Source: Sphingobacterium sp. N143 (lineage in GTDB: Bacteria > Bacteroidota > Bacteroidia > Sphingobacteriales > Sphingobacteriaceae). From it: a stretch of DNA of 64,000 bases. Positions 18,101 to 26,297 of the stretch are shown here, one piece after another. The DNA lies in contig NZ_JACAIS010000007.1 of the NCBI RefSeq assembly GCF_030325625.1, positions 62,001 through 126,000 on the forward strand. The letters run 5' to 3'. Under the pieces are notes generated by a model that was not told the DNA's origin, ran no database searches, and worked only from the letters and a program-made list of their open reading frames with translations. Position numbers and translations under genes: made by a program. Numbering within the stretch: position 1 is the first letter of the stretch; every line of letters starts with the position of its first letter.

Positions 18101-19735
18101 CCTATTTTAATGACTTCTTTTGCTTTTATTGCCGGGCTGATTCCATTAATGATGGCGAGCGGTGCCGGTGCTTTAGGTAATCGGAGTATCGGTACAGCTG
18201 CGGTAGGGGGAATGCTCATCGGAACGATATTGGGTGTTATTGTTATTCCAGGGTTGGTCATCTTGTTTTCGAAAAAGGATAATAAAAAGCAAATTGTGAA
18301 ACAGGCCTCATTGGTCATTGCCGCCCTTATTCTTTTTGGAAGCTGTTCGGTGCCTAAAAAAGCGGTTCAACCTGAAAAGATCGCCGTTCCGGCCGCATTC
18401 TCAGCAAGTGCGCTGAAAGATAGCATAAATGTTGGCAATCGGTCCTGGAAGGAGATCTTTAAGGATCCACTCTTGGTCGCCTTGATTGATTCCGCCTTGC
18501 AGAACAATATGGACATCCGTCAATCAATTTTACGATTGGAATCTGCTCAAGCTTATTTCAAACAGCGGAAAGCTGCATTGGGTCCCACGCTGGAGGCTGC
18601 TGTAGAGGGGGGAATACGTAAATATGGCCACTATACAGAATCTGGTATTGGTAATTACGATTCTAATTTCTCTGAAAACTTAAAAAGCGATGAGAAATTA
18701 CCAGAACCATTTATTCCGGATTATTTCATTGGATTACGGTCTTCATGGGAAATTGATTTGTGGGGTAAATTAAAAAATCAAAAACAGGCGGCTTATTTTA
18801 GCTTATTGGCGGAACAAGAAGGGAAGCGTTTGCTGGAGACTGAGTTGGTATCCAATATTGCCACGGCTTATTACGAGTTAATGGCACTGGATCAGAAGAT
18901 AAAGGTCTATGACCGGAATATAGAATTGCATAAAAATGCGCTTGAGGTGGTTGAGATAAAGAAAGATGCCGGTTATGCAACCGAACTTTCAGTACAACAA
19001 TTTAAGGCGTTATTAGCTAACTCGAAATCCGCAAAGGAGCAGCTTATCCAGGAAACAGCGCTATGGGAACATCATATCAATGGCTTATTGGGACGGTTCT
19101 ACCAACCGATTGAACGGGGTAATTATGTAGAGAATCTTAAGCTATACAATCCGATGAGTTTTGGTAGCCCGGATGACCTGGTTAATCAGCGTCCAGATAT
19201 CAAAGCGGCTTACCTGAAGATGATATCATCCTCAAACAATCAGGAAGCCTCCCGTTTAGCCTTTTTACCATCGGTAGCCATTAGCCCATTTGTTGGATTG
19301 CAAAGCTTTAGTTTTAATAAACTATTCAGTTTGGACAAGTCCGTTACCTACAATTTGTTCGGTGGCATTACACTGCCGATCTTTAACCAACGGCAGCTAA
19401 AAACGCAATATGAAGTTGCAAAAGCCGACTATGGGATTGCTTTTATCGACTACGAAAAGTCAGTGGTGAATGCTTATAATGAAGTATCTAATGTCATCAT
19501 GACACAGGAAGCGATCAGCAAACGTCGCAGCTTTGTCGACGAGAATGTCTTGGCATTGGACCTTTCCATAGAAGCCGCACAAGAATTGTTTATTGCCGGC
19601 CGGGTTACCTCCCTGGATGTGGTTACAGCACAGAAAGAATCGTTGGAGGCACAGATTGGCAAGGTAGAATTAGAAAAAGAGAGTACACTAAATCAAATTC
19701 TGCTGTACAAAGCCTTGGGTGGAGGCTGGAAATAA
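15185..19735 (+). CDS. fused RND efflux permease (HAE1/AcrB-like) and TolC/OprM-like outer membrane factor
   Basis: Residues 1 to about 1030 are a complete AcrB-type permease: FETFIKRPILSLVISVFI start, two periplasmic loops, 12 membrane segments, and the relay region GIVVDNGIVVVEA (Asp409, Asn410) with Lys of GLLGKNAILIVEYA. After the last helix and a short basic linker (SKKDNKK) comes a typical lipoprotein signal sequence with lipobox LFGSC (Cys1054). An OprM-like outer-membrane factor of about 460 residues follows (WKEIFKDPLLVALIDSAL, YFIGLRSSWEIDLWGKL, VNQRPDIKAA, GGITLPIFNQRQLKTQYEVA). No stop or frameshift separates the parts. With the adaptor upstream, two genes encode a full tripartite pump; substrates cannot be told. 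An in-frame GTG at 18296 could allow separate initiation of the second part. Confidence 0.95.
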   Translation: MFETFIKRPILSLVISVFITLLGLLALFTLPITQFPDIVPPSVVVNANYTGANADVSTNAVAIPLEKAINGVPGMTYMNSVSTNNGSTVIQVFFEVGTDPDIAAVNVQNRVTTVLDELPEEVIKAGVTTEKEVNSMLMYLNVYTDDKTADERFIYNFADINILKELKRIEGVGRAQIMGMRDYAMRVWVKPDRMAAYNISAEDVVAALRKQNIEAAPGQTGISSDKMRNMQQYVLRYPGKFTEVEEYANVPIRANSNGSIIRIKDIADVEFGSLDYEMVSKTDGRPSASIMLKQLPGSNAQEVIQRVKDRMAELKETSFPAGMTYTMGYDVSRFLDASISSVIKTLLEAFLLVFIVVFIFLQDFRATVIPILAVPVCLIGALFFMQMLGFSINLLTLFALVLAIGIVVDNGIVVVEAVYAKMEEEHLQPMEATLEAMKEVGGAVVAITLVMSAVFVPVAFLSGPVGIFYRQFSLTLAAAIVISGINALTLTPALCALFLRSPHDRKPSNNLLDRFFRKFNAMYDRTAFGYKGILVKTSARRGLTLLLLGGFFVATWGSSAILPSGFIPTEDQGMIYVAVTTPPGATVDRTERILDQVDSVSRKLDVVETVSTLSGYSIVTEVSGASYGMGMINLKPWKERDQTVDDVIKELREKTKDFADAQIDFFPPPTVPGFGNSSGFELRLLDRSGNEDLNKTAEVLQGFMDDMEKSAVLQDVSSSFDVNFPQYMLKVDYDMAAKKGISVENAMNTLQTLMGSLYATNFIRYGQMYKVMVQAGPEYRQKPEDVLRLYVKNDAGEMVPYNAFISMERMYGPEQITRYNMFSSAMITGQSSPGFSSGQAIEEVEKIASSLPQGYSIEWSGMTREQKISGNQALYIFALCLLFVYLLLCAQYESFLLPLPVLLCLPAGIFGAFIFLKVFGLENNIYAQVALVMLIGLLGKNAILIVEYANLKYKQGMDIVTASIEGAVARLRPILMTSFAFIAGLIPLMMASGAGALGNRSIGTAAVGGMLIGTILGVIVIPGLVILFSKKDNKKQIVKQASLVIAALILFGSCSVPKKAVQPEKIAVPAAFSASALKDSINVGNRSWKEIFKDPLLVALIDSALQNNMDIRQSILRLESAQAYFKQRKAALGPTLEAAVEGGIRKYGHYTESGIGNYDSNFSENLKSDEKLPEPFIPDYFIGLRSSWEIDLWGKLKNQKQAAYFSLLAEQEGKRLLETELVSNIATAYYELMALDQKIKVYDRNIELHKNALEVVEIKKDAGYATELSVQQFKALLANSKSAKEQLIQETALWEHHINGLLGRFYQPIERGNYVENLKLYNPMSFGSPDDLVNQRPDIKAAYLKMISSSNNQEASRLAFLPSVAISPFVGLQSFSFNKLFSLDKSVTYNLFGGITLPIFNQRQLKTQYEVAKADYGIAFIDYEKSVVNAYNEVSNVIMTQEAISKRRSFVDENVLALDLSIEAAQELFIAGRVTSLDVVTAQKESLEAQIGKVELEKESTLNQILLYKALGGGWK

Positions 19736-19817
19736 ATAAGCCCATTAAATACAAGAAAACTATTTTTCATGCGATAAAGAATTAAATTGTTAATTCTTAA
19801 GCCCTTATCAGGGTTAG

Positions 19818-19852
19818 AAAAAGAGGCCGTCGGGAGATGTCCTCTTTTTTTT
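19818..19852 (+). terminator. intrinsic terminator after the RND fusion gene
   Basis: Arms AAAAAGAGG (19818-19826) and CCTCTTTTT (19841-19849) close a 14-base loop, followed by more T residues. The terminator lies about 85 bases after the stop codon and 48 bases before the next gene. Confidence 0.8.
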
Positions 19853-19899
19853 GTTATTTTTACGTAGTTTAGCCTTGACTGTATTGAACCGATCTTATT

Positions 19900-21528
19900 A
19901 TGTGGCAACGCTTTTTCGTTTTTATTTTTTTATTTCATTTTTCTTTTGCGCTATCTGCCCAAAATCATTCGGATAGCACAAGGGTTTTACAACGACTGGA
20001 ATATTTGATGGACAACCAGAAGATCTATGTCAAAAATCGGGAAGAGAAAATAGAAAAATTAAAACAGGAAGCAAAAATGCTGGAAGGTAAGCCGCTTCAG
20101 TTTTTCCAAAAAAATTATGAGATTTTTCAAAACTATAAAAAGTTTGATTCGGATGCTGCGTTGAGCTACATCAAACTGTGTCAGAATTTGGTTCCAGCAC
20201 ATCACGATTCTCTGCAGACCGTTATTCGCCTGGATCTGGCCTGGGTTTATTCGACAATCGGACGTTACATCGAAGCATCAGCGTTATTGGACAAGATTAG
20301 TGCGGAAGGGCTGGGAAGAGAGCTTTTAGCAAAATATTATGATACGTATAGTTCCTTCTATAGTCATTATGGGCAAAGTAACAATCGCCCTGAGTATTAT
20401 CAGGCAAGTGAGCTTTATAGAGATTCACTCTTGACTGTCCTGCCTAAATCATCGCTCGAATATCGTACAGCTATCGCCATAAAAACCTTATTCAGTGGTG
20501 ATCGTGAGCTGGCCAAAAAACAATTTCTGACATTATGGCAAGAGCACCAAGATGATATCGAGCAAAGAGCTCTTATCGCGTATTTTATGAGCTTGATCTA
20601 TAAATATGAAAAGAATACCACCAGTCAATTGTATTACTTATCCATATCAGCGAGTGCAGATATTGAGATGGCAAATCGTGATAATGCATCTTTCCATGAT
20701 TTGGCTATAACTTACTATGATCAACAGGATTTTGACCGGGCCTTTCAGTTCATTGAAAAGGCTATTGATGATGCTATGTTATGTAAAGTACGTTACCGAA
20801 TCATTGAAGGAACATCATCTTATCCAATTATCAATGCGGCCTATCAACAGAAAATAAATAGTCAAAACAGGCAGCTGGTCTTCTTGGTGATTGTGGTCAG
20901 TCTTTTATTGGTTGGGGTATTTATTGGATTGATCGTGATATATAGGCAAGTGCAACATCTGCGTAAGATTAGGTCGGAGCTATCTGCGACAAACCAACAA
21001 TTAAGGTCGTTGAATAATCAAATTAATCAGACCAATCTTAAGCTATCGGAATCCAACCATATTAAGGAAGAATATATTGCTCAATTTTTTGATATGTGTT
21101 CAAGTTATATCGATAAAATGGAAGATATCCGGAAGGCATTATTAAAAAAGGCTACCAATCAACAATGGGACACTCTTCGGGAGCAGCTGAAGTCAACCCA
21201 AATGGAGGAAAGAGAAGTTCAACAGTTATATATTAATTTTGATCGAATTTTTTTAAATCTCTATCCTACTTTTGTTGATGAATTTAACGCTCTTCTCCAA
21301 GAAGATGAGAAAATTTATCCTAAAAAAACGGAACTGCTAAATACGGAATTGCGCATTTTTGCGCTGATCCGTTTGGGGATTACTGACTCGGTTAAGATTG
21401 CCAGTTTCCTGAGGTATTCCCTCCGTACAGTTTATAATTATAGAACCAAAGTCCGGAATAAAGCTGCTGGACATCGAGAGGCTTTTGAGACTGCAGTATG
21501 TCAGATTGCGGTTATCGATCGACGCTAA
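19900..21528 (+). CDS. membrane-anchored TPR regulator with C-terminal HTH (DUF6377-like), likely PUL 2 activator
   Basis: A signal peptide (cleavage near LSAQNH, residue 20) leads into helical TPR-like repeats in the periplasm (about 30-315), a membrane segment (LVFLVIVVSLLLVGVFIGLIVIY, about 326-348), a coiled-coil stretch (RSELSATNQQLRSLNNQINQ) and a C-terminal region (about 440-525). The last part has an HTH-like motif: NTELRIFALIRLG, then SVKIASFLRYSLRTVYNYRTK. This arrangement is known for DUF6377 proteins next to SusC/SusD genes. It probably senses a periplasmic glycan and activates the SusC operon that begins 253 bases downstream. There is no kinase or receiver domain, so it is unlike hybrid two-component regulators. 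Confidence 0.85.
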   Translation: MWQRFFVFIFLFHFSFALSAQNHSDSTRVLQRLEYLMDNQKIYVKNREEKIEKLKQEAKMLEGKPLQFFQKNYEIFQNYKKFDSDAALSYIKLCQNLVPAHHDSLQTVIRLDLAWVYSTIGRYIEASALLDKISAEGLGRELLAKYYDTYSSFYSHYGQSNNRPEYYQASELYRDSLLTVLPKSSLEYRTAIAIKTLFSGDRELAKKQFLTLWQEHQDDIEQRALIAYFMSLIYKYEKNTTSQLYYLSISASADIEMANRDNASFHDLAITYYDQQDFDRAFQFIEKAIDDAMLCKVRYRIIEGTSSYPIINAAYQQKINSQNRQLVFLVIVVSLLLVGVFIGLIVIYRQVQHLRKIRSELSATNQQLRSLNNQINQTNLKLSESNHIKEEYIAQFFDMCSSYIDKMEDIRKALLKKATNQQWDTLREQLKSTQMEEREVQQLYINFDRIFLNLYPTFVDEFNALLQEDEKIYPKKTELLNTELRIFALIRLGITDSVKIASFLRYSLRTVYNYRTKVRNKAAGHREAFETAVCQIAVIDRR

Positions 21529-21549
21529 CAAGATCACAAAGCATTACTT

Positions 21550-21583
21550 AGGGCCTGATGACATTTTTCTAGGCCCTTTTTTT
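21550..21583 (+). terminator. intrinsic terminator after the PUL 2 regulator
   Basis: AGGGCCT (21550-21556) pairs with AGGCCCT (21571-21577) and is followed by seven T residues. It isolates the regulator transcript from the SusC operon. Confidence 0.75.
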
Positions 21584-21693
21584 AGTACTTTTTACTGCAT
21601 ATTAAATCTAGTAACAATCTTTTTGTCAGTTTGTTATGTTTTTGTTTGAGTACTTTTTGAGTACCGGTGCTTTTTTTCCTGTCTGTACCCTAT

Positions 21694-21701
21694 TAGTTTT
21701 G
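21694..21701 (+). promoter_or_regulatory. -7 promoter element (TAGTTTTG) for the PUL 2 SusC operon
   Basis: TAGTTTTG fits TAnnTTTG and lies 80 bases before the SusC start. No good -33 TTTG is seen at the usual distance, as expected of an activator-dependent promoter. A direct repeat of GAGTAC just upstream (about 21648-21664) is a possible activator site. Confidence 0.4.
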
Positions 21702-21781
21702 TTTAGCACGATGGAGCAGGGGAAACTCATCGTCATTTTGGAATAACCAAACGATTAAACAATAACCAATTTTTTATTCAT

Positions 21782-24760
21782 ATGATTTACTTTACTCGAA
21801 AAGTAACCCTCACAATGGGGTTAGCTTTCTTGTGTGCCTTGATGAATTTTGTGTTTGCACAGGATCGGATTCAGATCAGTGGACGGGTATTAGATGTTCA
21901 TGATCAGCAGCCGCTCACTGGGGTAACCATTACACAGAAAGGAACCAGCAACGCAGTTTCCAGCAATGGGGAAGGCCGCTTTCAGATTGCTGTTGTACGC
22001 GGTAGTATCCTGCAATTTAGTTTTGTCGGATACGATAGCAAGGAACTACCGGCCAATAGTACGATGACTGTACAGCTCAGTCCCGCCAGCAATATGCTTG
22101 AAGATGTTGTTGTGATAGGCTATGGTGCCGTCAAACGAAAGGATGTCACAACCGCAATTTCATCGGTCTCTACGAAGGATCTGGAGCAGAGGCCAGTCAC
22201 CAATTTTGGGCAGGCTATCCAAGGTAAAGCTGCAGGGGTGACCGTTATACAGCCAAGTGGTCAGCCAGGTGCTGCCCCGCAAATTCAAGTACGCGGAATA
22301 ACGTCTTTTAACAGTAATACGACGCCCTTGTATGTTGTGGATGGCGTTCCGGTTGAGGATATTAAGTTTTTGTCGCCGAATGATATTACGGACATTCAGA
22401 TCTTAAAAGATGCTTCATCTGCCGCTATTTATGGGTCCCGGGGGTCTAATGGTGTTATCCTGGTGACCACAAAGTCAGGAAAGTCCGGAGAAGCAAAGAT
22501 TACCCTGGGAACGCAATGGACAGCGAATGTGGTAAATAATACGTTGAAGGTGCTAAATACAAGCCAATACAAAGATTTACAAGATGAGATCGGCATTGTG
22601 AGTTTGCCTGATGGACTGGCGGATCAGACAGATTGGTTTAAGGAAACGTATAAAACGGGAATCCAACAGAACCATCAGCTATCTATTTCTGATGGGAATG
22701 AAAAGCTGCGTTATTATCTTGGTGGGGGATACCTAAACGAAAAAGGAACCTTACAAGGTTCCTTTTTTAGAAGATATAATTTTCGTGCAAATATTGAAAA
22801 CCAGGTTCGTAAGTGGCTGAAAGTAAATGCTAATATCAATTACAGCGATAACAATGACAATGGTATCACTTCTGGATTAGGTTCCAACAGGGGCGGTGTT
22901 GTGACATCTGTTATCACAACACCTACCTATGCACCGGTATGGGATCCTGTCCATCCTGATCGTTTCTATAATAATTTTTATGGTATCAATAATATCACCA
23001 GTCCGCTGGAGAACTTAGCCCGGACGAAAAACAATAATAACAGGGAAAACCGGCTTATAGCTACCGGAAGTGCGCTGATATCCTTTATGCCGAACCTCAC
23101 CTTCAAATCATCTTTTTCGTTAGATCGGCGGTCAGGTGTGATGACCACATTCTTGGACCCCTGGACGACAGCTTGGGGCAGAAACCAATATGGGGAAGCA
23201 TCTGATATCCGGAATACAAATACTGTATTAACCTGGGATAATGTGCTAACGTATACCAAGAACTTTGAAAAGCATCATATGGAATTGATGGGCGGTTCTT
23301 CCTGGACGGACTCTAAGTACTCCAAGAGTTATATCTATGGTTCAAATTATGCAAATGGTATTATCGAAACATTGAATGCAGCTAATAAAATCTCCTGGGA
23401 TAGGACAGGGTCCATTGCCTCCGATTGGGGGATCATGTCCTATTTTGCACGTGCTATGTATAACTATGATGGAAAATACCTCTTCACAGCCAATATGCGT
23501 GCAGATGGTTCTTCAAAGTTGAGTCCAAAGCGCCGTTGGGGGTATTTTCCTTCGGTATCAGTAGGCTGGAGAGTCTCGTCTGAAGATTTTATGAAAGATG
23601 TAGATTGGATCAATGATCTGAAGATCCGTGGTGGATGGGGCCAAACGGGTAATCAATATGGTTTAGGTGACTATGCATACTTACAATTGAGTGGCATTCA
23701 GCGTCAGCAATGGTTTGTGTCGGGACAAGAGCAAGCGGTTCCGAATATTAATAAGCCAGTTATTTTAAGAGCAACAGATCTCACTTGGGAGACAACCAGT
23801 ACAACCAGCATTGGATTTGACCTCACTATGTTGAGTAACCGTTTGACATTGACAATGGATTATTATAATAAGAATACAACCGATTTACTGATGAATGCCG
23901 CTTTGCCAGATGGTCAGCAGGCCAATCTCATTCAAAGAAATGGTGGAAAGCTAAATAATCACGGGGTTGAGTTTGCGATAAGTTCCAAAAACCTTCGTGG
24001 CAATTTTACCTGGAATACGGACTTTAACATGTCCTTTAACAGAAATAAATTGAAACAACTGGATTTGCAACAGGTTTATTATGATGCTAAGACGAATGAC
24101 TATGTCAATGACTTTGTCGTGAAGAATGAGCCTGGAAGATCTCTTGGTGGATTTTTTGGGTATATTGCTGATGGGGTAGACCCTGAAACGGGCGAGTTGA
24201 TATATCGTGATCTCAATGATGATGGGAAGATTTCTTCCAGTGATCGTACTTATATTGGCGATCCGCTTCCGAAGTTTGTGTATGGTATGACAAATAGTTT
24301 TTCATGGAAAAATTTTGACCTCAGTATATTCATCCAGGGAACTTACGGCAACGATGTCTTTAATGCCAGTCGTATGGAAACAGAAGGAATGTACGACGGT
24401 AGAAATCAGGATGCAAGGGTGTTAGATCGTTGGCGAATACCAGGACAAATTACCCACGTGCCTAAAGCCGGATTTGACATGAGAAACTCCACCTATTTTG
24501 TGGAAGATGGAAGCTATTTAAGGATGAAAAATATCTCCTTATCATACGCCATCGCTCCTGAGCGATTAAAACGGGTTGGTATACAAAAAATTCAACCTTA
24601 CTTTTCTGTAAGTAATCTGTTTACGTTAACGAAATATTCCGGTATGGATCCGGAGGTGAATCAATATTCAGGTGGGGCTGATGCAAGAATCCAAGGAATT
24701 GACTGGGGGACCTATCCACAGAACCGTTCCTTTGTTTTGGGTTTAAATGTTGAATTTTAA
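21782..24760 (+). CDS. SusC/RagA-family TonB-linked outer membrane protein
   Basis: This is a complete SusC-like pore of 992 residues. The signal peptide ends near NFVFAQD (residue 28). A CarboxypepD_reg-like domain follows (ISGRVLDVHDQQPLTGVTI to about residue 105), then the TonB-box region (EDVVVIGYG), the plug (VRGITSFNSNTTPLYVVDGV, ITDIQILKDASSAAIYGSRG) and the barrel, ending in FVLGLNVEF. There is no N-terminal STN domain, so signalling through a FecR/sigma-factor pair is not expected; this agrees with the DUF6377-type regulator upstream. It overlaps or abuts the SusD gene, and with the GH30 gene downstream probably imports a beta-glucan fragment. Confidence 0.97.
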   Translation: MIYFTRKVTLTMGLAFLCALMNFVFAQDRIQISGRVLDVHDQQPLTGVTITQKGTSNAVSSNGEGRFQIAVVRGSILQFSFVGYDSKELPANSTMTVQLSPASNMLEDVVVIGYGAVKRKDVTTAISSVSTKDLEQRPVTNFGQAIQGKAAGVTVIQPSGQPGAAPQIQVRGITSFNSNTTPLYVVDGVPVEDIKFLSPNDITDIQILKDASSAAIYGSRGSNGVILVTTKSGKSGEAKITLGTQWTANVVNNTLKVLNTSQYKDLQDEIGIVSLPDGLADQTDWFKETYKTGIQQNHQLSISDGNEKLRYYLGGGYLNEKGTLQGSFFRRYNFRANIENQVRKWLKVNANINYSDNNDNGITSGLGSNRGGVVTSVITTPTYAPVWDPVHPDRFYNNFYGINNITSPLENLARTKNNNNRENRLIATGSALISFMPNLTFKSSFSLDRRSGVMTTFLDPWTTAWGRNQYGEASDIRNTNTVLTWDNVLTYTKNFEKHHMELMGGSSWTDSKYSKSYIYGSNYANGIIETLNAANKISWDRTGSIASDWGIMSYFARAMYNYDGKYLFTANMRADGSSKLSPKRRWGYFPSVSVGWRVSSEDFMKDVDWINDLKIRGGWGQTGNQYGLGDYAYLQLSGIQRQQWFVSGQEQAVPNINKPVILRATDLTWETTSTTSIGFDLTMLSNRLTLTMDYYNKNTTDLLMNAALPDGQQANLIQRNGGKLNNHGVEFAISSKNLRGNFTWNTDFNMSFNRNKLKQLDLQQVYYDAKTNDYVNDFVVKNEPGRSLGGFFGYIADGVDPETGELIYRDLNDDGKISSSDRTYIGDPLPKFVYGMTNSFSWKNFDLSIFIQGTYGNDVFNASRMETEGMYDGRNQDARVLDRWRIPGQITHVPKAGFDMRNSTYFVEDGSYLRMKNISLSYAIAPERLKRVGIQKIQPYFSVSNLFTLTKYSGMDPEVNQYSGGADARIQGIDWGTYPQNRSFVLGLNVEF

Positions 24761-24773
24761 TTGGATATATAGC

Positions 24774-26291
24774 ATGAGAAATATAAATATAAACACTGTT
24801 CTTCTAGGTATTGGACTACTGTTTTTTGTTTCCTGTTCATTAAATAGGGATCCGCTTTCAGATTACTCTGATGTAAGTCAGGGAAAGACCGAGGGGGGAG
24901 CACAGATTGTTTTCAAGAACAAGGCTGAGGTCGATAGTTATTTGGCGGGGATCTACCAACAGATGAAAGATAGACAAGAACATTGGTACCTTGATATGTT
25001 ATTGATTGGAGATGCGCATGCGGATAATGCTTATGCGGGAACAACTGGTGCAGAGGTGGTACCTTTCGAAAATAATTCAATTGAAGGGTCTAATTCAGTG
25101 ATTGACAGGGACTGGGGGCGTTATTTAGAAGATGTGGGCCGCGCTAACCGACTTATTATTTATGTGGATAGTGTAGCCGACAAATCTGTCAATGATACTG
25201 ATATTAGACTGTATAAAGCACAAGCAAAGATATTCCGTGCCTTGGTCATGTTTGATATGGTACGTATTTACGGCTCCATTCCAGTGATTACGACCATCGC
25301 ACCTGATATTACAGGTGATAACGTTGATGAAGTTTACCCTCAATATTTTCCAAAGCAGGCGACAGAAGAAGAGGTTTACAAACAGATTGAAAAAGACCTC
25401 TTGGACGGATTGGCCGACGCTCCTTCCAATAGCAATGCCAATAAAACAGTGTTCACGAAATCAGTTGCGCGGGCCATGCTCGCGAAGATCTATGCTGAAA
25501 AACCCCTTCGGGATTATGCTCAAGTCATCCAATATGTTGATGCATTGGCGGGGGATGGTTTTGATTTGAATCCAAACTACGCGGACTTATACGCTATGAA
25601 TGCTTCAAATACTGATCTAGCACAAAGAAATACAAAAGAATCCATCCTTGAGGCACAATTTACTTCCGGTGGTGGCAATTGGGCAACCTGGATGTTTGGG
25701 CGGGATCTGTCAAATTATGACAACAACTTTACCTGGGCAAAATGGGTGACTCCCTCGCGGGATCTGATTCAAACGTATACTAATGAGGGCGACCAGATTC
25801 GCTTAGAGCAATCCATTGTCTATTATGCGACCACTTGGAGCAATTATTATCCTTCAAACCATTATCCATTTATGTTTAAATTAAGGTCTGCTTTTAATAG
25901 CATTGTCAAGTTACGCTATGCTGATATTTTATTGCTTAAAGCTGAAGCAATGATTCAGCAGGGTTCGGATCTTGCTGGTGCAGCAGATATCATCGATAAG
26001 ATCCGTGCCCGTGTTAAGTTGCCTAAATTGGGGGCAGCTGTTCGTACAAACAAAGAAGCACTTTTGAACGCGTATTTAAAAGAACGTCGGTTGGAATTGG
26101 CCTTTGAGGGACAACGTTGGTTTGATCTTGTACGTTTGGATAAGGTGGAGCCGGTGATGAATGGTCTGCATGCGAAGGATACAGGAAGGAAGGCACAGGT
26201 TTATCCTTTTACGAAGAATTCCTATCGTTTACCAATACCCCAATCAAAAATTGACCAAAATCCTAATTTAGTTCAGAACCCAGGATATTAA
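24774..26291 (+). CDS. RagB/SusD-family nutrient-uptake outer membrane lipoprotein
   Basis: This is the glycan-capturing partner of the SusC protein upstream. The ATG at 24774 gives a standard lipoprotein signal (MRNININTVLLG, lipobox FFVSC, Cys21); an in-frame ATG at 24747, inside the end of susC, would add nine residues and is less likely. Motifs include IFRALVMFDMVRIYGSIPVI, VKLRYADILLLKAEAMIQQG and the RagB signature LKERRLELAFEGQRWFDLVR. The C-terminus IDQNPNLVQNPGY is typical of the family. GH30 follows after 6 bases. Confidence 0.96.
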   Translation: MRNININTVLLGIGLLFFVSCSLNRDPLSDYSDVSQGKTEGGAQIVFKNKAEVDSYLAGIYQQMKDRQEHWYLDMLLIGDAHADNAYAGTTGAEVVPFENNSIEGSNSVIDRDWGRYLEDVGRANRLIIYVDSVADKSVNDTDIRLYKAQAKIFRALVMFDMVRIYGSIPVITTIAPDITGDNVDEVYPQYFPKQATEEEVYKQIEKDLLDGLADAPSNSNANKTVFTKSVARAMLAKIYAEKPLRDYAQVIQYVDALAGDGFDLNPNYADLYAMNASNTDLAQRNTKESILEAQFTSGGGNWATWMFGRDLSNYDNNFTWAKWVTPSRDLIQTYTNEGDQIRLEQSIVYYATTWSNYYPSNHYPFMFKLRSAFNSIVKLRYADILLLKAEAMIQQGSDLAGAADIIDKIRARVKLPKLGAAVRTNKEALLNAYLKERRLELAFEGQRWFDLVRLDKVEPVMNGLHAKDTGRKAQVYPFTKNSYRLPIPQSKIDQNPNLVQNPGY

Positions 26292-26297
26292 TTCTTT

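Noticed and set aside
18270..18350. The RND/outer-membrane-factor joint as a sequencing or assembly error that removed a stop codon.
   Set aside because: The frame is continuous, and the linker, helix and lipobox are well formed. No lost stop or ATG can be pointed to, so a natural fusion is simpler, though read data would settle it.
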